Source of the DNA: Nitrososphaeria archaeon
Lineage (GTDB): Archaea; Thermoproteota; Nitrososphaeria; Nitrososphaerales; JAAOZN01
Direction: 5' to 3'
Assembly: GCA_029775855.1 (NCBI GenBank)
Contig: JARVJZ010000003.1
Span: 124,001-188,000, forward strand
Length of the DNA: 64,000 bases
Notes under the pieces: model-generated
The model's database searches: none
What the model was told of the DNA's origin: nothing
Seen by the model: only the letters and a program-made list of their open reading frames with translations
Translations under genes and position numbers: made by a program
Shown: one piece after another, positions 1 through 8,794 of the stretch
Layout of the letters: every line of letters starts with the position of its first letter
How positions within the stretch are numbered: position 1 is the stretch's first letter

Positions 1-610
1 GATCAAGCAACAGATTGACTATCTGTGCTCTAACTGATACATCCAGCGACGATACTGGTTCATCTAACACTATAAACTTTGGGTTTACTGCTAGTGCTCT
101 TGCTATTCCAACACGCTGCTTCTGCCCTCCGCTAAGCGCCCTCGGATACCTATATTGATGCTCATACTCTAAACCAACACTAACAAGTAGCTCGCCGACC
201 ACTTTATCAGTGGCTTCCTTTCCGCCGACTCTCAAAGCCTCTTTTAACGTCGCCCCAACCGTAAGCCTCGGGTTAAGCGAAGACTCGGGATCTTGGAAGA
301 CTATTTGCGCTTTTCTTCTAAAAATCCTAAATTCTTCGCCTTTTAGACCAACAATATTTTGTCCTTCAAACAATATCTTACCCCTATCAGGAGTCAATAA
401 ACCTAAAACAAGCCTACCTAAGGTAGATTTACCACAACCAGATTCACCTACAAGACTAGTTATCACCTCTTTAGGTATCTGTAAATTTACGCCATCGACC
501 GCGTGAACAAAACCTTTAGTGCGCTTAAAGAAGCCTCCAGTTATAGGGAACCACTTAATCAAGTTCTCTGTCGCTACGAGCGCACCTTCAGTATAACCAG
601 CATCTGACAA
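1..610 (-). CDS. Peptide-type ABC importer, ATP-binding subunit OppF/DppF (partial, 3' end cut by window edge)
   Basis: ATPase subunit of an oligopeptide/dipeptide-family importer, working at the cytoplasmic face with the permeases encoded upstream on the same strand. About 203 residues remain. Walker A GESGCGKST lies near residue 55, followed by the Q-loop FQDPESSLNP, the signature LSGGQKQR and Walker B FIVLDEP; the H-loop is beyond the edge. The start is read as TTG at 610, which overlaps the end of the upstream ATPase gene by 23 bases; no start with a clear ribosome binding site is seen, so the exact start is uncertain. It is the last gene of a five-gene operon. Peptide, sugar-oligomer and nickel importers share this family, so the substrate cannot be told. 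Confidence 0.9.
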   Translation of the reverse strand, partial: MSDAGYTEGALVATENLIKWFPITGGFFKRTKGFVHAVDGVNLQIPKEVITSLVGESGCGKSTLGRLVLGLLTPDRGKILFEGQNIVGLKGEEFRIFRRKAQIVFQDPESSLNPRLTVGATLKEALRVGGKEATDKVVGELLVSVGLEYEHQYRYPRALSGGQKQRVGIARALAVNPKFIVLDEPVSSLDVSVRAQIVNLLLD

Positions 611-1553
611 AGTGGTTTGCCTCCACCTCCAAATCCAGAGGCTCTTCAGCAACACATCTCTCAAATACGTATTTACATCGAGGATGAAATTTGCAGCCAG
701 AGGGGTATTCTATCGGGTTAGGAATAGAGCCAGGTATTGGTTTTAACTTCTCCTCCTCTTTAGTAAGCTTAGGTAAGGAATCTAAAAGCCCTTGAGTATA
801 GGGGTGAAGAGGTTTATCTAGCAAATTCCTTAGCGGCGCTCTTTCCACAATTCTACCAGCATACTGTATAGCTACAGTATCACAAAGCTCTGCCACAACT
901 CCCAGATCGTGACTTATGAGTATCGTCGACGTATTAAGCTCCTTAATAAGCCTCTTAAACAAATCAAGTATCTGAGCTTGAACAGTAACATCTAGCGCGG
1001 TTGTGGGTTCATCTGCTATAAGCAACGTGGGTCTACACGCTAAAGCCATAGCTATCATAACTCTTTGCCTCATGCCTCCGCTAAACTGATGAGGATAGCG
1101 CTTCACGCTTTCAGACGGATCAGGCACTCTCACCATGTCCAGAAGTTCCACAGCTTTAGCTAATGCTTCTTTTTCGCCTAAACCTTTATGTATCTTAAAG
1201 ACCTCAGCTAACTGTTCACCTACTGTAAAGACTGGGTTTAAAGATGTCATAGGGTCTTGGAAGACCATCGCTATCTTGGATCCACGGAGTCTGCGTAACT
1301 CCTCTTTACTTTTTTTAGTTAGATCTTCACCTTCAAAGATGATTTTACCCGAAACTATCTTGGCGCCTATGGGTAGTAGACCTATTATCGACAGCGCAGC
1401 TACACTCTTTCCGCACCCTGACTCACCAACTAAACCAAGCGCTTCGCCTCTGTGCACAAGCAGATTCACACCATCAACCGCTTTTAACACTCCTTGTGAT
1501 AAGAAAAAGTATGTTCTCAGATCCTCAACATTCAAGAGGACATCTGATGACAT
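588..1553 (-). CDS. Peptide-type ABC importer, ATP-binding subunit OppD/DppD
   Basis: Second ATPase of the importer. Walker A GESGCGKS is near residue 43, Q-loop FQDPMTSLNP, signature FSGGMRQR and Walker B LLIADEP follow. The C-terminal oligopeptide-transporter extension is complete, including a CKFHPRCKYVFERC cysteine pattern that in this family can hold an Fe-S cluster. I place the start at ATG 1553 instead of the in-frame GTG at 1562, because a GGTG ribosome binding site sits 6 bases before it, a spacing seen repeatedly in this window. The gene follows oppC with almost no gap and overlaps the oppF start, so the pair is translated from one message. Confidence 0.93.
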   Translation of the reverse strand: MSSDVLLNVEDLRTYFFLSQGVLKAVDGVNLLVHRGEALGLVGESGCGKSVAALSIIGLLPIGAKIVSGKIIFEGEDLTKKSKEELRRLRGSKIAMVFQDPMTSLNPVFTVGEQLAEVFKIHKGLGEKEALAKAVELLDMVRVPDPSESVKRYPHQFSGGMRQRVMIAMALACRPTLLIADEPTTALDVTVQAQILDLFKRLIKELNTSTILISHDLGVVAELCDTVAIQYAGRIVERAPLRNLLDKPLHPYTQGLLDSLPKLTKEEEKLKPIPGSIPNPIEYPSGCKFHPRCKYVFERCVAEEPLDLEVEANHFVRCWLY

Positions 1554-1562
1554 TCTAAACAC

Positions 1563-2441
1563 CTATAGCGCAAGGGTAGGATCAAGCGCATCCCTTAACG
1601 CATCGCCAAGAAGATTGAACGCCAAGACAACCAAAAAGATCGCTAACCCAGGAAATGTGGCAACGTGAGGGCTAGACATTAAATATTCTCTGCCTGTGCC
1701 AAGCATGGTGCCCCATTCAGGTATTGTAGGCTCAACACCCAATCCTAAGAAACCTAATCCAGCTGCTGTAAGTATTGCTGTGCCAAGCTGAAGGGTTGAT
1801 TGAACTATTAACGGATCTACTGTGTTAAGAAAGATATGCTTAAACAAGATAGTGGGGCTACGTAATCCAAGAGCGCGGACAGCTTCGACATAACTTAACT
1901 CTCTGATATAAAGTGTCTGCCCTCTTGCCAACCTTATATAGACAGGTACAGAAGAGATGCCAACAGCGATTATCACGTTAGTCAAACCTACACCAAGTGT
2001 TGCAACTAAAACCAGAGCTAGCAGAATGCCAGGAAAAGCAAGCAATACATCAGTTAACCTCTGCAGCGCAAAGTCTATTGCGCCACCATAGTAGCCTGAG
2101 ATGATTCCTATAGGGGCTCCTATAGCTAGCCCTATAAGAACTGCTAGGAACCCTATGAACATCGAAATTCTGGCACCATACATTATTCGTGTAGCAATAT
2201 CTCTACCTAACTCATCGGTGCCCAATATGTGGTCAGATGAGGGCGGCCTTAAAGCTTCAGAAAGGTTAATCTTAATAGGATCATAAGGAGATAAAAACGG
2301 CGCTAACACACCTACAATAACAAAAAACAGAAGTATAGGCACCCCTAATCTTGCAGACCTATGTTTGCTTAGTCTTCGGATAACTTCCCTTCTCCAATAT
2401 TTATCAAGCGCGTCTTTTGAGGAGTTGGATGCAGTTTTCAT
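1563..2441 (-). CDS. Peptide-type ABC importer, permease OppC/DppC
   Basis: Inner permease subunit (292 residues) with the N-terminal OppC cytoplasmic segment, a first membrane helix near residues 32-52, then the BPD_transp_1 core of about five more helices. The GTDELGRDI stretch near residue 95 is typical of OppC/DppC, and the EAA-type cytoplasmic loop (EAVRALGLRSPTILFKHIF) that contacts the ATPases is visible near residue 185. The ATG at 2441 has a GGAG motif just before it. It sits between oppB and oppD with gaps of a few bases, as expected for a co-assembled transporter. Confidence 0.93.
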   Translation of the reverse strand: MKTASNSSKDALDKYWRREVIRRLSKHRSARLGVPILLFFVIVGVLAPFLSPYDPIKINLSEALRPPSSDHILGTDELGRDIATRIMYGARISMFIGFLAVLIGLAIGAPIGIISGYYGGAIDFALQRLTDVLLAFPGILLALVLVATLGVGLTNVIIAVGISSVPVYIRLARGQTLYIRELSYVEAVRALGLRSPTILFKHIFLNTVDPLIVQSTLQLGTAILTAAGLGFLGLGVEPTIPEWGTMLGTGREYLMSSPHVATFPGLAIFLVVLAFNLLGDALRDALDPTLAL

Positions 2442-2450
2442 AGCTCCTAT

Positions 2451-3383
2451 CTACTCGTATCTTATTCTAGGGTCTATGTATGCGTAAAGAATATCGACAA
2501 TAAGGTTAACAACGATAAAGATCAGAGAGAATAGAAGCACACCCCCTTGGATCAATGGGTAGTCACGATTTGAGATCGCATTAACCAAAAGGCGACCCAT
2601 ACCAGGCCAAGCAAAGACCGTCTCAGTAAGAACGGTTCCACTTAAAAGATAGCCAAAATACAATCCTGTGATCGTAGTCACAGGTAAAAGAGCATTCCTT
2701 AAAGCGTGTTTATAGTTGACTGTATACTCTGTCGCACCTTTAGACCGCGCTGTTCTAATATAATCCTGACCTAACACACTTAACATACTTGACCTGGTCA
2801 TCCTAGCTAAAACACCGATCAAATGAGCAGCCAAAGTCAAAGCAGGAAGTATAACATACCTTGGATCCCAATTTGGGATCCCTATACCGCCAGCAGGCAG
2901 AACTCTAAGCGTGACAGCGAACAATAAAATGAGCATAAGTCCAAGCCAGAATGCAGGCATAGACACACCAAAGAGAGAAGCAACAATAGCAACTTGATCT
3001 ATGGCTTTGCCCCTGTTTATAGCTGAAATTATACCTATAACTATCCCTACTGGAATCGCAATAGCCATGGCTGCAACGGCGAGAATGAATGTGTTTTGCA
3101 TTGTCTCCATTAGTTGAGGAAGAACAGGCTTACCAGTGAACATCGACTTCCCTAAATCTAGCCTAATCAGATTCCACATAAAAGAAGCATACTGCTCCCA
3201 GATGGGTCTATCTAAACCGAGTTGACGCCGTATCGTCTCAACTTCTTCTTCAGTAGCGGCAACACCAGCAATAACTCTCGCTGGATCGCCAGGTAGAAAC
3301 CTAACCATCGCAAATACTATTACAGTTACACCTATTATGACGGGGATGGCTAAAACAATTCTCCTTAATATATATCCAAGCAT
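2451..3383 (-). CDS. Peptide-type ABC importer, permease OppB/DppB
   Basis: First permease subunit. It has the conserved N-terminal helix (MLGYILRRIVLAIPVIIGV), the FLPGDPA motif of the OppB external loop, and a BPD_transp_1 core with the EAA loop around YIRTARSKGATEY. Length (about 310 residues) is normal. I choose ATG 3383 over the in-frame TTG at 3389 because GAGGT lies 6 bases upstream of the ATG. The gene is 29 bases after the solute-binding protein gene and 9 bases before oppC, in the order binding protein-B-C-D-F. Confidence 0.93.
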   Translation of the reverse strand: MLGYILRRIVLAIPVIIGVTVIVFAMVRFLPGDPARVIAGVAATEEEVETIRRQLGLDRPIWEQYASFMWNLIRLDLGKSMFTGKPVLPQLMETMQNTFILAVAAMAIAIPVGIVIGIISAINRGKAIDQVAIVASLFGVSMPAFWLGLMLILLFAVTLRVLPAGGIGIPNWDPRYVILPALTLAAHLIGVLARMTRSSMLSVLGQDYIRTARSKGATEYTVNYKHALRNALLPVTTITGLYFGYLLSGTVLTETVFAWPGMGRLLVNAISNRDYPLIQGGVLLFSLIFIVVNLIVDILYAYIDPRIRYE

Positions 3384-3412
3384 AATCAAACCTCACAAAA
3401 ATTAAGAGTAGG

Positions 3413-4996
3413 CTATCCGCCTACTCTATCAAGTCCTGTTATATCATATGTGTCCGCTATGTTGCTTGGCACTACACCCTTAACATTCTTAGAGTAGACT
3501 ACAACGTTCTTTTGGAAGTATAGAAGTGCTTGTGGTTGTTCCTTCCAGAGTATACGCATTATCTGGTCATACAGTTGAAGTCTAACTTTAGGATCAGGCT
3601 CTTCACGCGCCTTCTTTATCATCGCTTTGACTTCCTCATTACCATAGTATACGAGTGAATTACCCTGAGGAACCCAAGGTCCACCAAAGTATGAAGTTAA
3701 CACACCATCTGCATCCATGACCACTATACCATATCCAGTTAATGCCATCTGCATCTTAGTCTCGTTGATAGGTGCTGTTAGATGCTTCACAAATGTAGGC
3801 CAATCCTGAACAAGCAACTCAACATCGATGCCGACCTCCCTAAGATACGCTTGAATTGCTTGAGAAACCTGCAAATCAAAAAGGTATCTTCCTGAAGGTG
3901 TGGCGAAGGTCGCCTTGAATCCATTAGGGTAGCCAGCTTCAGCTAAGAGCTGCTTAGCCTTAGCCGGATCATAGGGCCACTTGCCTAAGCTTGTGTAACC
4001 AAAGACGTTAGGCGTAACCCAAGAATCAGTTGTATCAGCTAAACCTTGAAGCACATTCTTAACCAAAGCTTCTTTGTCAATAGCATAGTTCACAGCTTGC
4101 CTAACTCTCTCATCTTTGAACGGACCCCACTGATTGTTCATTATCACCATTACACCTCTAGTACTTGGAACATCAGCAACCACGAAATTTGGATTTTGCC
4201 TTAAGTTTGGCACCTCTACGGGTGGTGGTGCTAAGACTACATCTGCATCACCAGCAAGAAGCATCGATATTCTAGTTGTAGCTTCTGGGACAATGTTTAT
4301 GATAACCTTGGTTGCACCAGGTTTTTCACCCCAATAATCTTCATTGCGTTCTAAGACCACTCTCTCATTTAACTTCCACTCTACAAACTTGAATGGTCCT
4401 GTGCCTATAAGTGGAACATCAGCGTTTGGTCCCCCGGCTCTTATGTATGTAGATGGAGAGAATATCGCGATTCTATATGAAGCTAGGTTGGCTAACAGTG
4501 GCCCGTATGGGTACTTTAAGTTGAATTTAACGGTGTAGTCATCTACCGCTTCTACACTCTTAATGGGGTCAAATCTATTTGCGAATCCAGTGCCTTCTGG
4601 GAAGGGGACGTCTTTGTTTATGTATCTTTGCATGAAAGACCAGACTACTGCAGATGCATTAAATGGTGTTCCATCGTGGAACTTTACACCTTTCCTTAGC
4701 TTGAATGTGTATGTAAGCCCGTCTGGAGATACCTCATAACTTATCGCTAAAGACTTTGAAGGTATAATATTCCCTTCACTGTCTATTTTTAGAAGACTCT
4801 CCTGCACAGAGTTGAATAAGCTGGTCCAAGTGGCACTATGTGATTGTAGTGTGTCAAGTGTGCCTGGATCTGAGCCGTAAACGATTGTAACAACTTTTTC
4901 TGATATTGGTGTTTGTGTAAGGTATATTGCGCCAGCAGCAACAGCAGCGATAATTATTATGATTATTGTAGCTACTACTTTTATCTTCGATACCAA
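3413..4996 (-). CDS. Extracellular solute-binding protein of the ABC importer (SBP family 5)
   Basis: Captures the substrate outside the cell and hands it to the OppBC permease. The protein (527 residues) opens with a lysine-containing n-region and a very hydrophobic isoleucine/alanine stretch (residues about 7-25), a signal peptide or membrane anchor. The SBP_bac_5 body follows with the family signature around TYTFKLRKGVKFHDGTPFNA near residue 95 and the typical VRQAVNYAIDKEALV segment near residue 310. Start is TTG 4996. A TATA box at about 5022-5033 would begin the transcript only a few bases upstream, so this first operon gene is nearly leaderless. The bound ligand cannot be deduced. Confidence 0.93.
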   Translation of the reverse strand: MVSKIKVVATIIIIIIAAVAAGAIYLTQTPISEKVVTIVYGSDPGTLDTLQSHSATWTSLFNSVQESLLKIDSEGNIIPSKSLAISYEVSPDGLTYTFKLRKGVKFHDGTPFNASAVVWSFMQRYINKDVPFPEGTGFANRFDPIKSVEAVDDYTVKFNLKYPYGPLLANLASYRIAIFSPSTYIRAGGPNADVPLIGTGPFKFVEWKLNERVVLERNEDYWGEKPGATKVIINIVPEATTRISMLLAGDADVVLAPPPVEVPNLRQNPNFVVADVPSTRGVMVIMNNQWGPFKDERVRQAVNYAIDKEALVKNVLQGLADTTDSWVTPNVFGYTSLGKWPYDPAKAKQLLAEAGYPNGFKATFATPSGRYLFDLQVSQAIQAYLREVGIDVELLVQDWPTFVKHLTAPINETKMQMALTGYGIVVMDADGVLTSYFGGPWVPQGNSLVYYGNEEVKAMIKKAREEPDPKVRLQLYDQIMRILWKEQPQALLYFQKNVVVYSKNVKGVVPSNIADTYDITGLDRVGG

Positions 4997-5020
4997 TGCG
5001 CTCCATCTTAAGTACTTAAA

Positions 5021-5033
5021 CTCTATATTTAAG
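5021..5033 (-). promoter_or_regulatory. TATA box of the ABC importer operon
   Basis: On the minus strand the sequence reads gcttaaatatag. It is centred about 31 bases before the TTG start of the binding-protein gene, giving a predicted transcript start about 5 bases before it. Prediction by position and sequence only. Confidence 0.55.
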
Positions 5034-5149
5034 CCTTCTGCAATGCAATAATTTATACAATTTCTCTATTGTTTTTGTCTAATTTATTTTAAGCTTGGCA
5101 AATATGTTTGTTTAAATTGTTAGGTATTAAATCAAACAAATCAACTGGA

Positions 5150-5161
5150 TAATATTTAAAA
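5150..5161 (+). promoter_or_regulatory. TATA box of the nucleotidyltransferase gene
   Basis: The AT-rich box taatatttaaaa is centred near 5155, about 31 bases before ATG 5186. The predicted transcript start (about 5181) lies after the in-frame TTG at 5177, which is why the ATG at 5186 is preferred as the start. Confidence 0.6.
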
Positions 5162-5185
5162 CGGTTTGAGCATGGGTTGTATAGG

Positions 5186-6397
5186 ATGGATCTTAGTGAG
5201 GTTCGAGTGGTAATTCCAGTCGGTGGGCAAGCGACAAGGCTCCATCCGTTGACAGCTGAGGTTTCAAAAGCGTGCGTTCGTTTTCTTAATAGGCCGTTGA
5301 TAGAAATTGCTATCGCTGAGCTTGCTAAGCAAGGTGTTAAGCACTTTATCTTCGGCGTGAAGGGGTACATAAACTACCGAAGTCTACACGATTACTTTGA
5401 TGACGGCACATCCATATCAGCTAAATATAATATTAAGCCACGTATTCACATAAAGTATCAACCCCATATAGAGGACTTGGGCAGCGCAGATTCGTTAAGG
5501 ATAATACTTGACTACTATGAGATCCCTTCACTTATAGCTGTGGTGCAAGGAGATAACATCTTCAACCTAAATCTTGCAGACCTATTAGACTTCCACATAT
5601 CTCATGAAGCCTTTCTAACAATCTGCTTAACAAGAGTTGATGATGTTACTGGATATGGTGTAGCTGAAATAGAAGGAGATAGGATAGTTAGATTCGTTGA
5701 GAAACCAGATCCAAAGGAAGCGCCCTCAAACCTCGCTAACACAGGGATCTACATTTTAAGCCCAGAAGTTAAATCGGTTTACGCAGATCCTTTCATCAGA
5801 GACAAGATTCAGCGTAGAGAAAGGCTTGATTTCGGAAAAGACTTCATACCCTACCTAATTGAGCGTGGTTACCCTGTTTATGGCTATCTTCTTAAAGGGC
5901 AGTGGTATGACCTAGGCACGCCAGCCAACTACCTTACTACTATGACTGAGTTGCTTAGAAGTGGTTATGAACTTGAACCTAGCTGGAAGGTAGAGGGATA
6001 TAATATCTGGCTTCAGAGCAGAAGCAGCGAATCCCTTCGAAGAAGAAACGAGATTTTGAAGAAGATGCGAGAAGGTAAGATAAGGTTAGAGGGCTCTGTC
6101 TTGATAGGGAGGCACTGCCAGATAGGTGAAGGTTCTGTAATCAAGGACTCGGTCATAGATAATTTTACAATCATAGGTAGAAACGTCACTATAGAGGGCT
6201 CTGCTGTTCTTGACAGATGCATAATTTACGATAATACTACTATACGCAGAAGCATCATAGGTAGGCATGTAATAGTTAAGTCTTCACCAATAAAACCCAC
6301 GTTGATAGAGGATCTTTCGGTAATAGGTGACGACACAATCATAGAGGAAGGCTGCAAGCTAGCTTCAGCGAAAATCTACCCTCACAACAGAATATAG
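5186..6397 (+). CDS. Sugar-1-phosphate nucleotidyltransferase with left-handed beta-helix tail
   Basis: Makes an NDP-sugar from a sugar-1-phosphate and an NTP, for glycan or glycolipid synthesis. The N-terminal nucleotidyltransferase domain (about residues 5-240) has the phosphate-binding loop near residue 10, here VVIPVGGQATRLHPLT, and the metal-binding aspartate in VVQGDNIF near residue 120. After a linker, residues about 300-400 carry hexapeptide repeats of the beta-helix type (GSVLIGRHCQIGEGSV and following). The loop reads GGQATRL where the family usually has GGxGTRL. Which NTP and sugar it uses is not clear; glucose-1-phosphate thymidylyl- or mannose-1-phosphate guanylyltransferases are closest in layout. 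The start ATG 5186 follows from the TATA box at 5150-5161. It stands alone, divergent from the transporter operon. Confidence 0.85.
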   Translation: MDLSEVRVVIPVGGQATRLHPLTAEVSKACVRFLNRPLIEIAIAELAKQGVKHFIFGVKGYINYRSLHDYFDDGTSISAKYNIKPRIHIKYQPHIEDLGSADSLRIILDYYEIPSLIAVVQGDNIFNLNLADLLDFHISHEAFLTICLTRVDDVTGYGVAEIEGDRIVRFVEKPDPKEAPSNLANTGIYILSPEVKSVYADPFIRDKIQRRERLDFGKDFIPYLIERGYPVYGYLLKGQWYDLGTPANYLTTMTELLRSGYELEPSWKVEGYNIWLQSRSSESLRRRNEILKKMREGKIRLEGSVLIGRHCQIGEGSVIKDSVIDNFTIIGRNVTIEGSAVLDRCIIYDNTTIRRSIIGRHVIVKSSPIKPTLIEDLSVIGDDTIIEEGCKLASAKIYPHNRI

Positions 6398-6402
6398 CAA
6401 TC

Positions 6403-6843
6403 TTAAGCATGATATACCCACCTTGAGGCACCGTCAGCAAAGACCTCCTTCTTGAAGAGCGCGGGTTCACGCTTATATCTTTCAACCGCCTCCTCAAGTG
6501 CTGGAAAGACATTAGTTCGGCTCCTCCCAGAAACAAGCACGAGAACTAAGGGTTCTCCGACTTTGAATCTCCCCATAAGGTGGTAGATTAGGACGCGGCT
6601 TGCTTGGTGTTTTTCTTGAACTTCTCTACAGATCTTTTGGATGGTTGGCGTTGCATGCTCAACGTAAGCCTCGACTTCAACTGCAGAGACCTCTTTACCT
6701 AATTCGCTACTATTCTTCGCCACACCTATGAAGGTAGCTACTGCTCCGTCTTCAGGAGGGAGTTTAGTCATAAATTCGTTTAAGACGTTAAAAAGGTTGA
6801 AGCTCTCTTTAGAATACACACCAGCATCGAGCATTCTAATCAA
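6403..6843 (-). CDS. moaE: Molybdopterin synthase catalytic subunit MoaE
   Basis: Transfers sulfur from thiocarboxylated MoaD to precursor Z to form molybdopterin for Mo or W cofactors. The 146-residue length and motifs fit MoaE: GVAKNSSELGKEV near residue 40, the HLMGRFKVGEPLV segment near residue 90, and the C-terminal RTNVFPALEEAVERYK and FKKEVFADGASRWV parts containing the active-site lysines. The start is taken as TTG 6843; an in-frame ATG at 6834 is possible. Last gene of the nadK-DUF151-nob1 operon, 18 bases after nob1. No MoaD or Mo/W enzyme is in the window. Confidence 0.9.
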   Translation of the reverse strand: MIRMLDAGVYSKESFNLFNVLNEFMTKLPPEDGAVATFIGVAKNSSELGKEVSAVEVEAYVEHATPTIQKICREVQEKHQASRVLIYHLMGRFKVGEPLVLVLVSGRSRTNVFPALEEAVERYKREPALFKKEVFADGASRWVYHA

Positions 6844-6861
6844 TATAGGGTGTTATAGGAT

Positions 6862-7389
6862 TTAATAGTTTATCTCTTTACTGCTCTGAAACTTCCTCTT
6901 TAGCGTTGTACCACAAATAGGGCAGCTTCGAATATTGGTAGCATAGCTTTTGCCGCAGCCAGGACAGTATCTGATCCATTTTACCATCTTCTTTATTCCC
7001 TTACTCATAGTTGGTAAAAATGGTATATTGAGAGTTTGGGCTACATTCTGCACAGCATAGTCATCGCTAACTATCGTAGCATCACACTTTCTAGAATAAT
7101 GTAGAGCTAATGCAAGGATAGAAAGGTCGGCTTCAGATAAGTAAGGTAGGTCATTTGTCTTCAAGGCTACTTCCTTCACTTTCTGGTATACTTCTACAGG
7201 GGGCTCCTCTACCTCTAAACGCTTAGCCTCTAAAAGAGTGTTTATTATCGCTTGATATTTGATGCCGCGTGAAACTTCCTTTAGCACTTGCTTAGTGGTC
7301 TTATAGATCTCTAAACCAGCGTAAGGTAAGCCCGAGTAGAAGGCGGTTGCATCAAGGACAAGTACCTTGCTCTTAGCTTCAGTTGTCAA
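6862..7389 (-). CDS. nob1: Ribosome maturation endonuclease Nob1 (PIN domain plus zinc ribbon)
   Basis: Cleaves the 3' end of precursor 16S rRNA. The PIN domain (about residues 8-130) opens with VLVLDATAFYSG, has the acidic residues in LSEADLSILALA and the ATIVSDDYAVQ segment. The C-terminal zinc ribbon shows RYCPGCGKSY and RSCPICGTTL (two CxxC pairs, about residues 138-163), which is the Nob1 architecture. Start is TTG 7389, three bases beyond the upstream stop. It lies between a DUF151 gene and moaE in one operon, though nothing links these functions directly. Confidence 0.93.
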   Translation of the reverse strand: MTTEAKSKVLVLDATAFYSGLPYAGLEIYKTTKQVLKEVSRGIKYQAIINTLLEAKRLEVEEPPVEVYQKVKEVALKTNDLPYLSEADLSILALALHYSRKCDATIVSDDYAVQNVAQTLNIPFLPTMSKGIKKMVKWIRYCPGCGKSYATNIRSCPICGTTLKRKFQSSKEINY

Positions 7390-7391
7390 AG

Positions 7392-7817
7392 TTAAACTTG
7401 TGAAGCAAGCTTATCAAACAGTGCCTTCTTCATCTTTATGGGCACATCATAATATGTTGCGAGCGCTATGGAATCAGAGGCTCTATAATTTTTGAGCACG
7501 AAGCTATTATTTCTATGCCTAAAGTAGAGGTCTGCCCTTAGGACGTTTCCTCTCTCATAAACCTCGACCTCTGTTAGAAAGATTGATTGAATATCTGCTA
7601 TTTCGGCTATCATCTTGTAAATTGATGGGACTGATATTCTATCTCCTTTTTGAAATCTTGCTATGTAATCAGCAACTTCCCCTGAGAATGCGCTCATAGG
7701 GAAGCTTCTTCCATCATCCGCTGTTAGAACTAGTATACCTTGAGCCCCTTCAGGGTCTGCGAACCCGACCTTCGTCACTTTAACATATACATACTCGTTA
7801 TTCTTATCTTCACGCAT
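7392..7817 (-). CDS. DUF151 / bifunctional-nuclease-family protein
   Basis: A 141-residue single-domain protein of the DUF151 family, whose plant and bacterial members are reported to have nuclease activity. Visible family features are the GFADPEGAQGILVLTADDGRSFPMSAFSGEVA region (described here by its key residues, about 17-50) and the RASDSIALATYYDVPI motif near residue 110 with the conserved aspartate and alanine. ATG 7817 is a normal start. It follows nadK by 30 bases and precedes nob1 by 2. The archaeal substrate is not known. Confidence 0.85.
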   Translation of the reverse strand: MREDKNNEYVYVKVTKVGFADPEGAQGILVLTADDGRSFPMSAFSGEVADYIARFQKGDRISVPSIYKMIAEIADIQSIFLTEVEVYERGNVLRADLYFRHRNNSFVLKNYRASDSIALATYYDVPIKMKKALFDKLASQV

Positions 7818-7847
7818 CTTTTAGACGCCCATCATAAAAGTATATCA

Positions 7848-8684
7848 TTATGCTGATAAAGGTAGCGCTGGTTGGTTGATCATTCTAAATAGCTGCTTGA
7901 AGGTAAAGCTCTTGAACCTAACTAGGTTTGCAGCACATTCATACCTGCAGATTACCACTTCCCCTTCTTCTACAGGATAAACCTCTTGCCCATCTACTAC
8001 TATATCGGTATGCTGATCAGCCTTTATAGTAATCAGCTGAGGTTTTATAACTATCGGCGGCACGTTTAGAAGAGGAGAGACTGGGACTACAAGTATAGCT
8101 TCAAGATTCTCTTGCAGCACCGGCCCTTTTAATGAGTAGGCATGTCCAGTTGAACCTGTAGGTGTTGCAACTATTACCCCATCCATCCTTATGTTTAGAT
8201 GCGCTTCCCCTATCTTTATTGTAAAGCGTGGTGTGCCTACATGTGTTCTTCTGACCACATAGATTTCGTTTGTGGCTGGTGGTAGTTTGACATTGCTTTT
8301 TGCGGCAATTCTCATTCTTCGATCTAAGATGTATTCCCCCCTCTTTAGTTTTGTTATGGCTTCGTCAAGCTCCTCCGGCTTGATTTCCGAGAGTATTCCT
8401 CTATGTCCAACATTTATTGGTAAAACTGGTGTCTCATCGTGAAGTAATCTTAAGGCGCGTAAGAGTGTGCCATCCCCACCCACAGTAATAACGATATCAG
8501 TACCCATCTTCTTTAATTCGTTTACATTTTCTACTTTTAAAGCTCCTTCAGATCCAAAGTCCTCCAAAGTATATGTTTGTATTTCAGCTTTAACTAATTT
8601 ACTAACTATGTTTGCTTTAATCTTTCTATCTAAGCCTTCTTTTAAGATAACTCCTGCAACTTGAACGGGTTTTTGATATGCCAA
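7848..8684 (-). CDS. nadK: NAD kinase
   Basis: Phosphorylates NAD to NADP in the cytosol. The catalytic GGDGTLLRA motif (near residue 72), the NVGHRGILSEI loop, the ATNEIYVV asparagine-glutamate motif (near residue 140) and the glycine-rich TPTGSTGHAYSL motif (near residue 177) are all intact. Length (278 residues) is normal for archaea. The TTG start at 8684 is 26-27 bases from the centre of a palindromic TATA box (8706-8717), so the message is probably leaderless. First gene of a four-gene operon and divergent from eIF5A. Confidence 0.94.
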   Translation of the reverse strand: MAYQKPVQVAGVILKEGLDRKIKANIVSKLVKAEIQTYTLEDFGSEGALKVENVNELKKMGTDIVITVGGDGTLLRALRLLHDETPVLPINVGHRGILSEIKPEELDEAITKLKRGEYILDRRMRIAAKSNVKLPPATNEIYVVRRTHVGTPRFTIKIGEAHLNIRMDGVIVATPTGSTGHAYSLKGPVLQENLEAILVVPVSPLLNVPPIVIKPQLITIKADQHTDIVVDGQEVYPVEEGEVVICRYECAANLVRFKSFTFKQLFRMINQPALPLSA

Positions 8685-8705
8685 GGCAGTGTTTATTTGG
8701 GCAGT

Positions 8706-8717
8706 TTAATATATTAA
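8706..8717 (-). promoter_or_regulatory. TATA box of the nadK operon (palindromic ttaatatattaa)
   Basis: The 12-base perfect palindrome is centred at 8711.5, placing the minus-strand transcript start at about 8685, one base before the TTG of nadK. Its symmetry means it could also recruit TBP in the other direction, but the eIF5A gene has its own better-placed box at 8743-8753. Confidence 0.6.
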
Positions 8718-8742
8718 TATCTCTTTACTTCTAAAGAAAGAC

Positions 8743-8753
8743 AATTATATAAC
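8743..8753 (+). promoter_or_regulatory. TATA box of the eIF5A gene
   Basis: The box aattatataac is centred at about 8748; the predicted start of transcription is near 8774. This leaves a leader of about 20 bases holding a GGTG ribosome binding site (8785-8788) 6 bases before ATG 8795. Confidence 0.55.
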
Positions 8754-8794
8754 CAATTATTACCAAGTACTCAACAAGAGGATAGGTGCTTAGT

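Noticed and set aside
1135-1668. 177-codon open frame opposite oppD/oppC
   Set aside because: Antisense to well-conserved coding sequence; the product is low-complexity serine-rich.
5089-5370. Minus-strand open frame across the nucleotidyltransferase start
   Set aside because: Covers the promoter and the N-terminal domain of a clear gene on the other strand.
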